64,000 nt of DNA from Enterococcus alishanensis (GCF_019218635.1 NZ_JAHUZB010000002.1:1-64000); one strand, 5' to 3'. Positions 1 to 8,342 are shown, counted from the first letter of the stretch. Program-made: numbers and translations. Notes: generated by a model from the letters alone, not told the origin.

Positions 1-77
1 TCGAACACAGAAGTTAAGCTTTTTAGCGCCGATCGTAGTGAGGGGTTGCCCCTTGTGAGAGTAGGACGTCGCCACGC
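1..77 (+). rRNA. rrf: 5S ribosomal RNA, 3' portion
   Basis: The first 77 bases match the 3' two thirds of Firmicute 5S rRNA. They include the conserved CGAACACAGAAGTTAAGC segment and end in GAGTAGGACGTCGCCACGC. The 5' part lies outside the window. No tRNA follows, so this is the end of an rRNA operon, and a terminator hairpin comes within 10 bases. Confidence 0.97.
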
Positions 78-82
78 AACTG

Positions 83-108
83 ACCATCTATTTATAGGTG
101 GTTTTTTT
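83..108 (+). terminator. Intrinsic terminator of the rRNA operon
   Basis: ACCATCTAT pairs with ATAGGTGGT (one G-U) around a two-base loop and is followed directly by a run of seven T. It sits six bases after the 5S end. Confidence 0.85.
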
Positions 109-126
109 ATTTTCTAAAGTGTATAT

Positions 127-177
127 AAAAAATCGTCAAGTTTGTAGCTATTACACTATAGACTTGACGATTTTTTT
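127..177. terminator. Bidirectional terminator after the dehydrogenase gene
   Basis: AAAATCGTCAAGT and ACTTGACGATTTT form a 13 bp stem with A/T runs on both sides. It can stop the minus-strand dehydrogenase transcript and any read-through from the rRNA operon. The minus-strand stop codon lies at its edge. Confidence 0.85.
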
Positions 178-1081
178 AAATTGAGTTGTACATAAAATGA
201 ATTGTTTCAATTGTTTTTTGCCATTTCTGTTTTTCTAATGTATTTAAAGAAAGATCAAAGTCTTTTACAATACCACTACTTGAAATTTGTGCTGGATGGC
301 CAACGTAAGCTTGATTAGTGTCATTATAGTTGCTAACTGGTGCAATCAATTGGCTATCATTTAAGATAGCTTCTACAATAGTTGAGGCAGCGTTCGCAAT
401 ACCAAACGATGTGTAGCCTTTTCCACTGAAAGTAATCCAACCGCCTTTACGGGCCGCTACTTCTAATTCATCTAATTCTGTTTGGGAAAAACTTTCTTCA
501 ATTGGAATACCAGCTATTCGCACACTTGACCAGGCAACAAATTGCGATTCTCCATGTTCGCCGAGAACATACCCTTCGATTGAGGAAGGATGTACATTTA
601 ATTTTTGACTGACCGCATGACGCATTCTTGAAGTATCTAAAGTAGTTCCAGTGCCGAAGACTTGATTTTTAGGTAAACCAGTTATTTGTTGAAGATATTG
701 AGTAATCACATCACAAGGATTAGTGATATTGACTAAGATACCTTTGAATCCTGATTCCTTAATTTTTTGTCCCCATTCTTTTGCTACTTTTTTGGTAAAA
801 TTAAGTTCGATAAAACGATCTGAGGTACCTTGTAATAAACTAATATCGCCAGCTGAAAAAATAATTATATCGCAATCAGTTAATTCTGCTAAAGAGGGTT
901 CTATTAGTTTTGTTTGACTGGAGCGACCGATTTGCCCGTCAATTAAATCATTTATTTCTGCAAAAACAATTTTTTTATGTTGATCGAATAAAACCAACTC
1001 ATCTACTAAATTTCTTTCAATTAAAGTATGTGCAGTAGTACTGCCAACATTTCCCACACCGATAATAGCTATTTTTCTCAA
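176..1081 (-). CDS. L-2-hydroxyacid dehydrogenase (LDH/L-HicDH family)
   Basis: This NAD-dependent dehydrogenase of the lactate/malate family is closest in memory to L-2-hydroxyisocaproate dehydrogenase, which reduces branched 2-oxo acids reversibly. It has an N-terminal Rossmann motif (GVGNVGS), a conserved NPCDV segment, the substrate-binding arginine region DTSRMR and the catalytic histidine in GEHGESQ. Its length of 301 residues is normal for the family. A GTG at 1090 would be fused to the SD sequence; the TTG at 1081 lies about 8 bases after GAGGAG and gives the expected N-terminus MRKIAIIG, so TTG is chosen. It lies 75 bases downstream of nrdI on the same strand. Lactate or malate as substrate cannot be excluded. 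Confidence 0.85.
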   Translation of the reverse strand: MRKIAIIGVGNVGSTTAHTLIERNLVDELVLFDQHKKIVFAEINDLIDGQIGRSSQTKLIEPSLAELTDCDIIIFSAGDISLLQGTSDRFIELNFTKKVAKEWGQKIKESGFKGILVNITNPCDVITQYLQQITGLPKNQVFGTGTTLDTSRMRHAVSQKLNVHPSSIEGYVLGEHGESQFVAWSSVRIAGIPIEESFSQTELDELEVAARKGGWITFSGKGYTSFGIANAASTIVEAILNDSQLIAPVSNYNDTNQAYVGHPAQISSSGIVKDFDLSLNTLEKQKWQKTIETIHFMYNSI

Positions 1082-1155
1082 AAAAATCACTCCTCTATTA
1101 ACTATTAAGGATGCCTTTTTTATGAGAAAATGTCAATAATATTATGAGGGAAAAT

Positions 1156-1608
1156 CTAATTTTTTCTTTTGTTATTTAGTATAGTGTAGATTCTGGCTAA
1201 ATCATCATTTGTACCGCGTAATTCGAAATCAGCTATAAATGGAAAATTAAATGCTTCACTATACTGTTTAGCAGTTAAACAATATTGATAGTTAAAGTTT
1301 TTATTGCCGCTACCGACTATTCCTAAGCAATAGCGACAATTATCACTATATTCTAAGTAGTCTCTTAAGTTTTCTGTCAGAATTTCTTGATCACCATTAT
1401 CGAGACCGTTACCTCCCTCAAGGTAAGTTGGTACAAAGGCGAAAAATTCTGTATTTTCACTTTCATAAGGAGTGTTATCTGAGATTTCTTTTATTTCTTC
1501 AATTAAGAGATTGTCCTGTGAAATTTTGTTTTGTTCGCGGCTATAAGCCATTAATCTTTTTACAAATGAGCGTGTGTTACCAGATATTGATATATATATA
1601 ATGCGCAT
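1156..1608 (-). CDS. nrdI: NrdI flavodoxin for class Ib ribonucleotide reductase
   Basis: NrdI is a small FMN protein that supplies oxidant to assemble the di-manganese tyrosyl radical cofactor of NrdF. The 150-residue product starts with the phosphate-binding loop ISGNTRSF and has the NrdI hallmark FVPTYLEGG and the segment GIVGSGNKNFN. The ATG at 1608 follows AAAGGAGG at good spacing. The gene normally sits with nrdE, nrdF or nrdH; none is in this window, so the reductase must be encoded elsewhere. Upstream on the same strand is an extended -10 (TGTTATACT). The divergent neighbour is a structured RNA, with a cre box between them. Confidence 0.88.
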   Translation of the reverse strand: MRIIYISISGNTRSFVKRLMAYSREQNKISQDNLLIEEIKEISDNTPYESENTEFFAFVPTYLEGGNGLDNGDQEILTENLRDYLEYSDNCRYCLGIVGSGNKNFNYQYCLTAKQYSEAFNFPFIADFELRGTNDDLARIYTILNNKRKN

Positions 1609-1673
1609 AATTGCTTATCCTCCTTTATGTTGATAAGTATAACATTGTTTAAAAAAAAGATCTGTCAACTTTT

Positions 1674-1689
1674 ATGATAGCGCTTGCAA
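1674..1689 (-). promoter_or_regulatory. CcpA cre box over the -35 of the structured RNA
   Basis: Read on the minus strand the site is TTGCAAGCGCTATCAT, which fits 15 of 16 positions of the cre consensus WTGWAARCGYWWWCWW. It covers the -35 hexamer of the plus-strand promoter at 1684-1712, a placement typical of CcpA repression. It also lies upstream of nrdI. The match is seen directly; regulation is inferred. Confidence 0.65.
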
Positions 1690-1712
1690 AAACTTCGTAA
1701 ATATGGTATAAA
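1684..1712 (+). promoter_or_regulatory. SigA promoter of the structured RNA
   Basis: TTGCAA at 1684-1689 and TATAAA at 1707-1712 are separated by exactly 17 bases. Transcription would start near G1719. No coding region follows, only the structured RNA and its terminator. Confidence 0.75.
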
Positions 1713-1718
1713 ATAAGT

Positions 1719-2065
1719 GTAAGGGGTAGCATCCCTAAGAATTGCGAAGTTGGCAATTGTACAGTGTAACGTCTAAGATTTTGACAAATGCCGAGGGGCA
1801 GAAAGGACGTAGGGATATTTTGAGAACTCCTTACTCAAGAGTCAAAGTCTAACGAGGAAAGAGGCAAGTGGACAATAAAGAACCAACGACCTCTCACCAA
1901 ATGGCTAAACTTAAACAAGAGACGGCAGAAAGATGGTTTAAGTTTGTAGAAAATGATTTCGTAAAGAAGGAATCGAAAGTTATCAGCCATTTAACTCGTT
2001 AGACTATTTTTGTGTCTAAAATTAGTAAAGAGGAGTAATCGTTAACTACGATTACTCCTCTTTTT
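1719..2065 (+). ncRNA. Unidentified structured RNA, about 345 nt, with a predicted pseudoknot
   Basis: The stretch between nrdI and mvaS has its own promoter and terminator and many perfect long-range pairings.
5' domain: 1731-1737 with 1810-1816 (ATCCCTA/TAGGGAT), hairpin 1740-1745/1753-1758, 1769-1773/1806-1810, tetraloop hairpin 1789-1792/1797-1800, hairpin 1820-1824/1834-1838.
Its first bases GUAAGG (1719-1724) match CCUUAC (1829-1834) in that last hairpin, a pseudoknot.
3' domain: closed by GTCTAACGAG/CTCGTTAGAC (1847-1856/1995-2004), holding 1860-1864/1890-1894, 1899-1906/1985-1992, 1907-1916/1936-1945 and 1957-1961/1974-1978.
Landmarks of RNase P, tmRNA, SRP RNA and T-box or common riboswitches are absent. 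A 33-codon frame without SD lies at 1901-2002. The family is not recognised. Confidence 0.72.
2029..2065. terminator. Bidirectional terminator between the structured RNA and mvaS
   Basis: A perfect 14 bp stem (2029-2042 with 2048-2061, loop TAACT) is followed by a T run on the plus strand. On the minus strand it follows the mvaS stop codon at 2064. It serves both convergent units. Confidence 0.9.
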
Positions 2066-3215
2066 AGTTATTGTAAATTCTAATATCGTGATCAATTCCA
2101 CGAATTGCAAAGTGTGACTTATCATCAAAAAGATATTGTTTTCCATCAGTTGGAATTTTTTTGCTGAACATCTCTTCATACTCTGGTATAGATAGTTGTG
2201 TACGTTTGTCTAATAAGGCAGAATGTTCTTTTTTGACTAAGTGATTTTCAAAACCAGGCATTACTTCTGCAGAAAAGAATTCACTCACTGATCCCGAGCC
2301 ATAGCTAAAAAGTCCTACTTGATCACCAGCTGTTAATGAACTATTTTCTAGTAGAGAGATAAGTCCCAAATATAAGGATCCGGTATATAAATTCCCTACT
2401 CGTCGACTGTAGGTAATCGCCTCATCATATTTTTGCTCCAAACGTTTGGCTTCTTCTTCAGAAATAGTCGGATAAAGCCCCCTTAAAGCTTTACGTCCCA
2501 TCTTTGTATATGGTAAATGAAAGGTTAAGGCGGCGTAATCTTGGCTATTCTTTTTATTGACTTTTTTATTTTCTTCCCAAACTTTTAAAAAGGAGTCAAT
2601 ATAAATCTCATTAGATAAGTGTCCATCTACTAATGGATAGTCATGTCCAGATGGTCGCCAAAAGTCATAAACATCTTCAGAATAAAAGACGCTATCATTG
2701 TTTAATGCTAATATTTTAGGTTGGCTACTAACTAACATAGCTACTGCACCACAACCTTGTGTCGGTTCACCACCAGAGTTTAAGCCGTATTTTGCAATAT
2801 CTGCAGCAATGACTAGCACTTTACGATCTGGATGTGCAGCTATATAATCTCTTGCCTGTTGTAAGGCTACCGTACCACTGTAGCAAGCCTGTTTAATCTC
2901 AAATGATCGTGCATAAGGTTGAATATTGAGTAAATGATGAATGATTACTGCTGCCGATTTAGAGAAATCATTACTTGATTCAGTTCCAACTATTACCATA
3001 TCAATTTTGTTTTTATCTTCATCAGTAAGAATTTTCTCAGCAGCACAAGCACCTAATGTAATAATATCTTGAGTAAAAGGAAGCATTGCCATTTGATCTT
3101 GCCCCAGGCCAATATGAAATTTATTCGGATCAACACCTCTAGCCAGAGCTAAGTCAGTCATATCTAAATAGTAATTCGGTACATGAAAAGCTATTTTATC
3201 AATTCCAATTTTCAT
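2064..3215 (-). CDS. mvaS: Hydroxymethylglutaryl-CoA synthase
   Basis: MvaS condenses acetyl-CoA with acetoacetyl-CoA to HMG-CoA, the second step of the mevalonate route to isoprenoids. The product of 383 residues has the same length as the Enterococcus faecalis enzyme. The nucleophile is Cys111 in EIKQACYSGT; GVDP, GLGQDQM, NSGGEPTQG, DFWRPSGH, FHLPYTKMG and SYGSGSVSEF are family motifs. The start is the ATG at 3215 behind AAGGAGG; an in-frame start further upstream at 3296 lacks an SD. The gene diverges from mvaE. Likely promoter on this strand: TTGATG and TATGTT 17 bases apart. Confidence 0.96.
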   Translation of the reverse strand: MKIGIDKIAFHVPNYYLDMTDLALARGVDPNKFHIGLGQDQMAMLPFTQDIITLGACAAEKILTDEDKNKIDMVIVGTESSNDFSKSAAVIIHHLLNIQPYARSFEIKQACYSGTVALQQARDYIAAHPDRKVLVIAADIAKYGLNSGGEPTQGCGAVAMLVSSQPKILALNNDSVFYSEDVYDFWRPSGHDYPLVDGHLSNEIYIDSFLKVWEENKKVNKKNSQDYAALTFHLPYTKMGRKALRGLYPTISEEEAKRLEQKYDEAITYSRRVGNLYTGSLYLGLISLLENSSLTAGDQVGLFSYGSGSVSEFFSAEVMPGFENHLVKKEHSALLDKRTQLSIPEYEEMFSKKIPTDGKQYLFDDKSHFAIRGIDHDIRIYNN

Positions 3216-3298
3216 GATTTCCTCCTTGAAAAATAATACTATGTAATCTATATCCATTAGCCAATATAACATAGAAAAGGTAGTTTTCACCATCAATC

Positions 3299-3310
3299 AT
3301 TCTTAAGAAT
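3299..3310. promoter_or_regulatory. Palindrome between mvaS and mvaE, possible operator
   Basis: ATTCTTAAGAAT is a perfect 12 bp palindrome extended by AAT/ATT arms. It sits in the divergent intergenic region, near the putative mvaS -35 and upstream of the mvaE extended -10 (TGTTATACT, about 3329-3337). A regulator-binding role is only inferred. Confidence 0.35.
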
Positions 3311-3372
3311 AATTAAAGCTCTATGTGTTATACTGTTTCTGGTAAAAAGACAATTTATTTGGAGGTGCAACC

Positions 3373-5775
3373 TTGGAAGAAGTAGTGATTTTAAGTGCTG
3401 TACGGACACCAATTGGAAAATATAAAGGAACTTTAGCAACTGTTTCGTCTGTTGATTTAGCAGCTATTACAATTTCAGAAGCAGTCAAACGCAGCAATGT
3501 TAAAAATCAAGTGGATCAAGTAATTTTAGGCAATGTCTTACAAGCTGGCAGTGGGCAGAATGTTGCTCGGCAAGCAAGTATAAAAGCTGGATTAGGTAAC
3601 CAAGTTCCAGCAATGACGATTAATGAAGTTTGCGGTTCGGGTCTGAAGTCAATTATTTTAGCGATGCAGCAAATACAATTGGGGAGAGCTCAGTTAGTTG
3701 TTGCAGGTGGTACAGAAAATATGTCACAAGCACCAAAGCTAACAAAATTCGACTTTGAGACTGAATCATATCAAGAACCTATTTCAAGTATGATTTACGA
3801 TGGTTTAACGGATGCTTTTAGTGGTGAACATATGGGATTGACTGCTGAAAAGGTTTCTGAACGGTTTGGTGTTACAAGTCAGATGCAAGATAAATTTGCC
3901 TATGACTCTCAGAAAAAAGCCCATACAGCAAATATTTCTGGTAAATTTTCTGAAGAAATTGTACCTGTTCATTTAGCGGATGGAACCGTTATTGAAAAAG
4001 ACGAAGGTATTAGAGAGAATGCTACACTAGAAAAAATGAGCAGTTTAAAACCGGCTTTTAAAGAAGAGGGGACGGTTACTGCAGCGAATGCGTCGACTTT
4101 GAATGATGGTGCATCTGCTTTAGTATTGGCAGCAAAAAGTTATGCGATTGCGAATCAATTGCCCTTTTTAGCAGAAATTGAAGATTATGCTGAAGTGGGC
4201 ATTGATCCAAGTATTATGGGAGTTGCACCGATTGATGCGATAAACAAATTATTACAACAACGTCAAATGACAACAAAGCAAGTTGATTTATTTGAAATTA
4301 ATGAAGCTTTTGCGGCTTCTTCAGTGGCTGTCGAAAGAGAGTTGGCGCTTCCTAGAAATAAAGTAAATATTTATGGCGGCGGAATTGCTTTAGGTCACCC
4401 GATTGGCGCTAGTGGTGCGCGGATCGTGACAACTTTATTATCAGCACTTAAAGACGAAAATAAAGAACGAGGAATTGCTAGCTTGTGTATTGGTGGTGGT
4501 TTAGGTTTAGCAATAATGTTAAAAAAAAAATCCCTTGTAAAAGAAGATAAGTTTTATCGCCTATCAACTGACGAAAGAATTAACCAGTTATTAACTGATA
4601 AAAAAATTCAAGCTAACGATGTTGCTGAACTAAAAAAAATGACCTTATCAGAAAAGATAGCCGATAATTTAATTGAGAACCAAATTAGCGAAGTTGAACT
4701 ACCATTAGGCGTGGCTCAAAATTTTGTTGTGAATGGTGAAAAAAAACTTATTCCGATGGCGACTGAAGAACCATCAGTAATTGCTGCTGCTAGTAATGCT
4801 GCTAAGTTAGTCAGTCAAGCAGGCGGTTTCAAGACAAAAGTATTGAGTCGTAAAATGATTGGACAAATTGTCTTTAATCAATTAAGTGATTTTACAATTG
4901 TTGAAAAATGGCTTACTGAAAATCGATTAAAGATTTTTGATCTAGCTAATCAAGCTTATCCTTCAATTGTCACTCGAGGTGGCGGCTTAACTGATTTAAA
5001 ATCACGTAGATTTAAAGAAAAATTTTTTTCAATTGATTTAACGGTAGATGTAAAAGATGCAATGGGTGCTAACATGGTTAATACGGTATTGGAGGCTGTA
5101 GCTAACGAGATTCAACAGGCTTTTCCTCAAGAAGAACTTTTGTTTAGCATTTTAAGCAACTATGGAACAGAAGCACTAGTTGAAGCAACCTGTCAAATTC
5201 CTTTTGAGGTAGTTTCAGAAGTAACTGCGAAAAAAATTGCTGCAGCAGGTCGTTTTGCGAAGTTAGATCCTTATCGGGCTGCAACCCATAACAAAGGAAT
5301 AATGAACGGAATTGATGCTGTTGTTTTAGCGACTGGAAATGACACTCGGGCTGTAGCTGCAGCTTGTCATGCTTATGCTAGTCGAAATGGAAGTTATCAA
5401 GGATTGACTGATTGGTGGATTGAAGATGACACCCTCAATGGTCGATTGATTGTGCCAATGAATGTTGGCATTGTCGGAGGAGCGACCAAAGTATTGCCTA
5501 AAGCTGCTTTAAGCTTGAAATTGCTAGCTGTGGACAGTGCTCAGAACTTGTCAGAAAATATTGTGGCCGTTGGTTTAGCCCAAAATTTAGCTGCAGTTAA
5601 AGCTCTAGTAACTGATGGGATTCAAAAAGGCCATATGGCTTTACACAGTCGGACTTTGGCCATCAATGCGGGAGCAAAAGATCATGAAATTGATCGAGTA
5701 GTTCAGTTATTAAAGCAAACAAAAGTAAAAAATTTAGAACAAGCAAAAGCTATCCTTGCGAAATTGCGTGAATAA
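3373..5775 (+). CDS. mvaE: Acetyl-CoA acetyltransferase / HMG-CoA reductase fusion
   Basis: This bifunctional enzyme makes acetoacetyl-CoA (thiolase half, residues 1 to about 390) and reduces HMG-CoA to mevalonate (class II reductase half, about 400 to 800). Thiolase signs: nucleophile Cys87 in NEVCGSG, NEAFAAS, and GGGIALGHPIGASG. Reductase signs: PMATEEPSV, DAMGANMVN, THNKGIMNG, ATGNDTRA, GGATKVLP and the catalytic histidine in GIQKGHMALH. The fusion is an enterococcal hallmark. The start is a TTG at 3373 behind GGAGGTG; no ATG fits the SD. It diverges from mvaS, so together they cover acetyl-CoA to mevalonate. Confidence 0.97.
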   Translation: MEEVVILSAVRTPIGKYKGTLATVSSVDLAAITISEAVKRSNVKNQVDQVILGNVLQAGSGQNVARQASIKAGLGNQVPAMTINEVCGSGLKSIILAMQQIQLGRAQLVVAGGTENMSQAPKLTKFDFETESYQEPISSMIYDGLTDAFSGEHMGLTAEKVSERFGVTSQMQDKFAYDSQKKAHTANISGKFSEEIVPVHLADGTVIEKDEGIRENATLEKMSSLKPAFKEEGTVTAANASTLNDGASALVLAAKSYAIANQLPFLAEIEDYAEVGIDPSIMGVAPIDAINKLLQQRQMTTKQVDLFEINEAFAASSVAVERELALPRNKVNIYGGGIALGHPIGASGARIVTTLLSALKDENKERGIASLCIGGGLGLAIMLKKKSLVKEDKFYRLSTDERINQLLTDKKIQANDVAELKKMTLSEKIADNLIENQISEVELPLGVAQNFVVNGEKKLIPMATEEPSVIAAASNAAKLVSQAGGFKTKVLSRKMIGQIVFNQLSDFTIVEKWLTENRLKIFDLANQAYPSIVTRGGGLTDLKSRRFKEKFFSIDLTVDVKDAMGANMVNTVLEAVANEIQQAFPQEELLFSILSNYGTEALVEATCQIPFEVVSEVTAKKIAAAGRFAKLDPYRAATHNKGIMNGIDAVVLATGNDTRAVAAACHAYASRNGSYQGLTDWWIEDDTLNGRLIVPMNVGIVGGATKVLPKAALSLKLLAVDSAQNLSENIVAVGLAQNLAAVKALVTDGIQKGHMALHSRTLAINAGAKDHEIDRVVQLLKQTKVKNLEQAKAILAKLRE

Positions 5776-5827
5776 GCTTTTTAAAGTTAGAAGATTTGGT
5801 CAGTAATATTTTTAGGAGGTGAAATCA

Positions 5828-6574
5828 GTGATAAAAGATGAACGATATAAAGAAATTATGCAATTGTTGAGAAAAACTGGAACGGTGAAAGTCAATGATA
5901 TCATGGATAAACTAGATGTTTCTGATATGACAGTCCGCAGAGATTTAGCCAGTTTGGAAAAGCAAGGATTGCTTAAAAGAGTCCATGGTGGTGCGAAAGT
6001 GAATACTTTCAATGAAGAACTGTCCCATAAAGAAAAACGGATTATTCACATTGACGAAAAACGAGCAATCGTTAAAAAAGCGATTGAGTACATTCAAACA
6101 GGGGATACAATATTTTTAGGACCTGGAACAACGATTGAATTATTGGCACAATTAATCGATGTAGCTGATGTTAGAATCGTAACCAATTGTTTACCGGTAT
6201 TTGAAATATTAAATCAAAAAAAAGAGCATCAGAAAATCTATTTAGTTGGCGGAGAAATGCGAAACAATACTCAGTCTTTTTTTGGCGATTTAACCAATAA
6301 AATTATTACTGATTTAAAATTTAATAAAGCCTTTTTCAGCTGCAATGCTTTAGTTGGTCAGGAAATTATGACTAGTACATTAGAAGAAGGTCAGACCCAA
6401 ACATTGGCGCTAAATAATAGTCAAGAACGTTTTTTATTAGCTGATAGTTCGAAGATTGGTAAGACTGATTTTTGTGTTTATTATCGTTTAGATGAAGTAA
6501 CAGAACTGATAACTAACCAAGATGAAACACACAAATATAAGCAATTAGACAGTTCATCAATCATTTTAGTATAG
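5828..6574 (+). CDS. DeoR/LacR-family transcriptional regulator
   Basis: It has an N-terminal DeoR helix-turn-helix (residues about 1-57, with the signature SDMTVRRDLASLE and RVHGGA) and a C-terminal DeoR sensor domain that binds a phosphosugar, with the motif GPGTTIE. A GTG at 5819 overlaps the SD AGGAGG; the GTG at 5828, 8 bases after it, is the probable start, giving 248 residues. It is a clear paralogue of the LacR-like protein at 9013-9804, sharing [10 protein letters not shown] and VRIVTN. It lies convergent to gatC across a terminator, so it may co-regulate the galactose genes, but no operator was identified next to it. Confidence 0.85.
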   Translation: MIKDERYKEIMQLLRKTGTVKVNDIMDKLDVSDMTVRRDLASLEKQGLLKRVHGGAKVNTFNEELSHKEKRIIHIDEKRAIVKKAIEYIQTGDTIFLGPGTTIELLAQLIDVADVRIVTNCLPVFEILNQKKEHQKIYLVGGEMRNNTQSFFGDLTNKIITDLKFNKAFFSCNALVGQEIMTSTLEEGQTQTLALNNSQERFLLADSSKIGKTDFCVYYRLDEVTELITNQDETHKYKQLDSSSIILV

Positions 6575-6617
6575 AAAAATCCCGAAGTGCATCGTGTGCA
6601 TTTCGGGATTTTTTTTT
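6575..6617. terminator. Bidirectional terminator
   Basis: AATCCCGAA and TTCGGGATT arms with an additional TGCA pairing inside, A and T runs outside. It separates the convergent regulator and gatC genes. Confidence 0.9.
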
Positions 6618-6619
6618 GA

Positions 6620-8023
6620 TTAATTTTTGGCTGCTAAGTAAGCGGCATTTCTTTTTTTCATTTGACGAGCGTACCAGATGAAGATGAGTAAATAGGCAAT
6701 TAATGCGATAGCTGCATATAAAACAAATTGAATTTGTCCTTGCGATGCATTACCGACCAAATAACCTAAGAATTTTTCAATCGGACCTTCCATTGTTGTA
6801 TGAGAAATAAGTGCATTCGAGCTCAAACCAGCAGGAAAGGCTCCAACTTTTTTCGCTGTTTCAGTAACAAATGGCGCAATTAGTGTACCTGACCATAAGA
6901 ATAATGGTAATTCAATCGCGCCAATAACAATCATTCGAATTAATTTACCGCGAGTGACAACTAATAAAGCTGGTGTAACACCCATGGCAATAATTCCGCC
7001 TAACGGTAATAATTTATTTCCTGGAAGTACCATAGCTTCTAATAACATGATTGGTGCTAGCACGTTTGCAGCTGCCCAAATTTCGGCACGACCTGCTAGG
7101 AAAGGCCAATCTAAACCAATGTTAATCGTACGACCTTTTAATTTAGCTGAAGCGAAATCAGTGATCCCTTGAGATAAAGGTTCAACCGCCGCAATAAACC
7201 ATGCACCAATTAAAGAGAACAGTTCCAAACAGGTTGCAGCTGTAAAGGCTAAAGCAAAGATCTCAGTTGGGTTTTGTCCAGCCAATAAACCAACAAAAAT
7301 TCCTAAATAAATACCAATGGCAAATTTTGATCCCCAAAAGCCAATTTTACTATTCAATTTGGCTGCATCGAAATCATATTTGTCCAACCACGGGAAGATC
7401 TTGTCAAAAATTTTATCAAAGACCATAATGATTGGATTCATCATATAGTTCATATGAGTTGTTGTCATTGGATTTGAATCTGGTGCATCTAATAAATCAT
7501 TAAAGGTTGGTTTCATTAAATCAGAATTGATAATTTTTAAAATACCGATGAAAATAACTAATAATGTGGCAATAAATAAGTTTGCGCCACAGAAAATGGC
7601 AAATAAACCAACGATAGAAAGATGCCAGATATCGAAAATATCAACATCTAAAGTATCTGTCTTTTTCAAGATCAGCATTGCGACATTGACAATCACCATA
7701 ATTAATAAGAAGTAAAGTGTATAAGGTGATCCCCAAGTAATTGTTGCTAAAGGTGCCCAACCAACATCAGTGATGTTTAAGCTTAGTCCTGTTCGTTCAA
7801 CAAAGTCGGCCATCGCACCTGAAAAAGCGTTAGTTAAAATTCCAATAATTGCTCCGATCCCGGTTAAAGCAATCCCTAATTTTAAACCGCCTTCTAAAGC
7901 ACGGCTAGGTTTTACTTTGAAGAAAAGTGCGATGATGGTTAAGACAATTGTCATCAATGGGGCAGCCCCTAAATTAATTAGAGGCTGAAATATGCTGTTG
8001 GCTAAATCAATAATTGTACTCAT
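6620..8023 (-). CDS. gatC: PTS galactitol-type EIIC permease
   Basis: This is the membrane channel subunit of a PTS of the galactitol (Gat) family, which moves the sugar in while EIIB phosphorylates it. The 467-residue protein is strongly hydrophobic with about ten predicted segments. It shows the GatC pattern of an N-terminal LINLGAAPLMTIVLT region, a conserved central region with NPMTTTHMNYMMNP, and a charged C-terminus. It is last in the operon gatA-gatB-gatC, 19 bases after gatB. No gatD galactitol-phosphate dehydrogenase is present, while the divergent operon encodes the galactose-6-phosphate route, so galactose is the likelier substrate. Confidence 0.88.
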   Translation of the reverse strand: MSTIIDLANSIFQPLINLGAAPLMTIVLTIIALFFKVKPSRALEGGLKLGIALTGIGAIIGILTNAFSGAMADFVERTGLSLNITDVGWAPLATITWGSPYTLYFLLIMVIVNVAMLILKKTDTLDVDIFDIWHLSIVGLFAIFCGANLFIATLLVIFIGILKIINSDLMKPTFNDLLDAPDSNPMTTTHMNYMMNPIIMVFDKIFDKIFPWLDKYDFDAAKLNSKIGFWGSKFAIGIYLGIFVGLLAGQNPTEIFALAFTAATCLELFSLIGAWFIAAVEPLSQGITDFASAKLKGRTINIGLDWPFLAGRAEIWAAANVLAPIMLLEAMVLPGNKLLPLGGIIAMGVTPALLVVTRGKLIRMIVIGAIELPLFLWSGTLIAPFVTETAKKVGAFPAGLSSNALISHTTMEGPIEKFLGYLVGNASQGQIQFVLYAAIALIAYLLIFIWYARQMKKRNAAYLAAKN

Positions 8024-8042
8024 GATATCCGTCCTTTTCTAT

Positions 8043-8342
8043 TTAACTGATTGATTTGATGGCTTCTTCCATTTGATCATAGACTGGTTGAGCCATAGCT
8101 GGAATACGATATAGAATTGCGCCTGCATCTACAACGGGAATATCAATTTTGAAGCCTAAGTTGGTATTGGCAATTTGGGCGAAAATATCATAATGTGATA
8201 ACATATCTTCATTTACATCTTTGATCATGACAGCATCACAAGAAACTTGATATCCTCTAGCTTTCATTTCTTTTTCTAATGCATCTTTGATTTGGTGGCT
8301 TGAATTTACTCCGGCTCCACACGCTGCTAAAATTTTAATCAT
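8043..8342 (-). CDS. gatB: PTS galactitol-type EIIB component
   Basis: This 99-residue cytoplasmic phosphocarrier takes phosphate from EIIA onto Cys8 of the P-loop-like motif CGAGVNSSH and passes it to the sugar in EIIC. The length and motif fit the lactose/galactitol type IIB fold. Its start overlaps the end of gatA by eight bases, which suggests translational coupling. Confidence 0.9.
   Translation of the reverse strand: MIKILAACGAGVNSSHQIKDALEKEMKARGYQVSCDAVMIKDVNEDMLSHYDIFAQIANTNLGFKIDIPVVDAGAILYRIPAMAQPVYDQMEEAIKSIS

Noticed and set aside
1719-2065. Identification of the structured RNA as RNase P RNA because of a GAGGAAAG stretch at 1854-1861
   Set aside because: The conserved RNase P core that should follow (GTCC, ACAGAA and the other half of the P4 pairing) is missing.
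1719-2065. tmRNA
   Set aside because: Neither the tRNA-like ends nor a tag frame ending in ALAA is present.
3216-3296. N-terminal extension of MvaS by 27 codons
   Set aside because: The extension contains the SD for the internal ATG and would read through the promoter region; the known enzyme starts at the internal Met.
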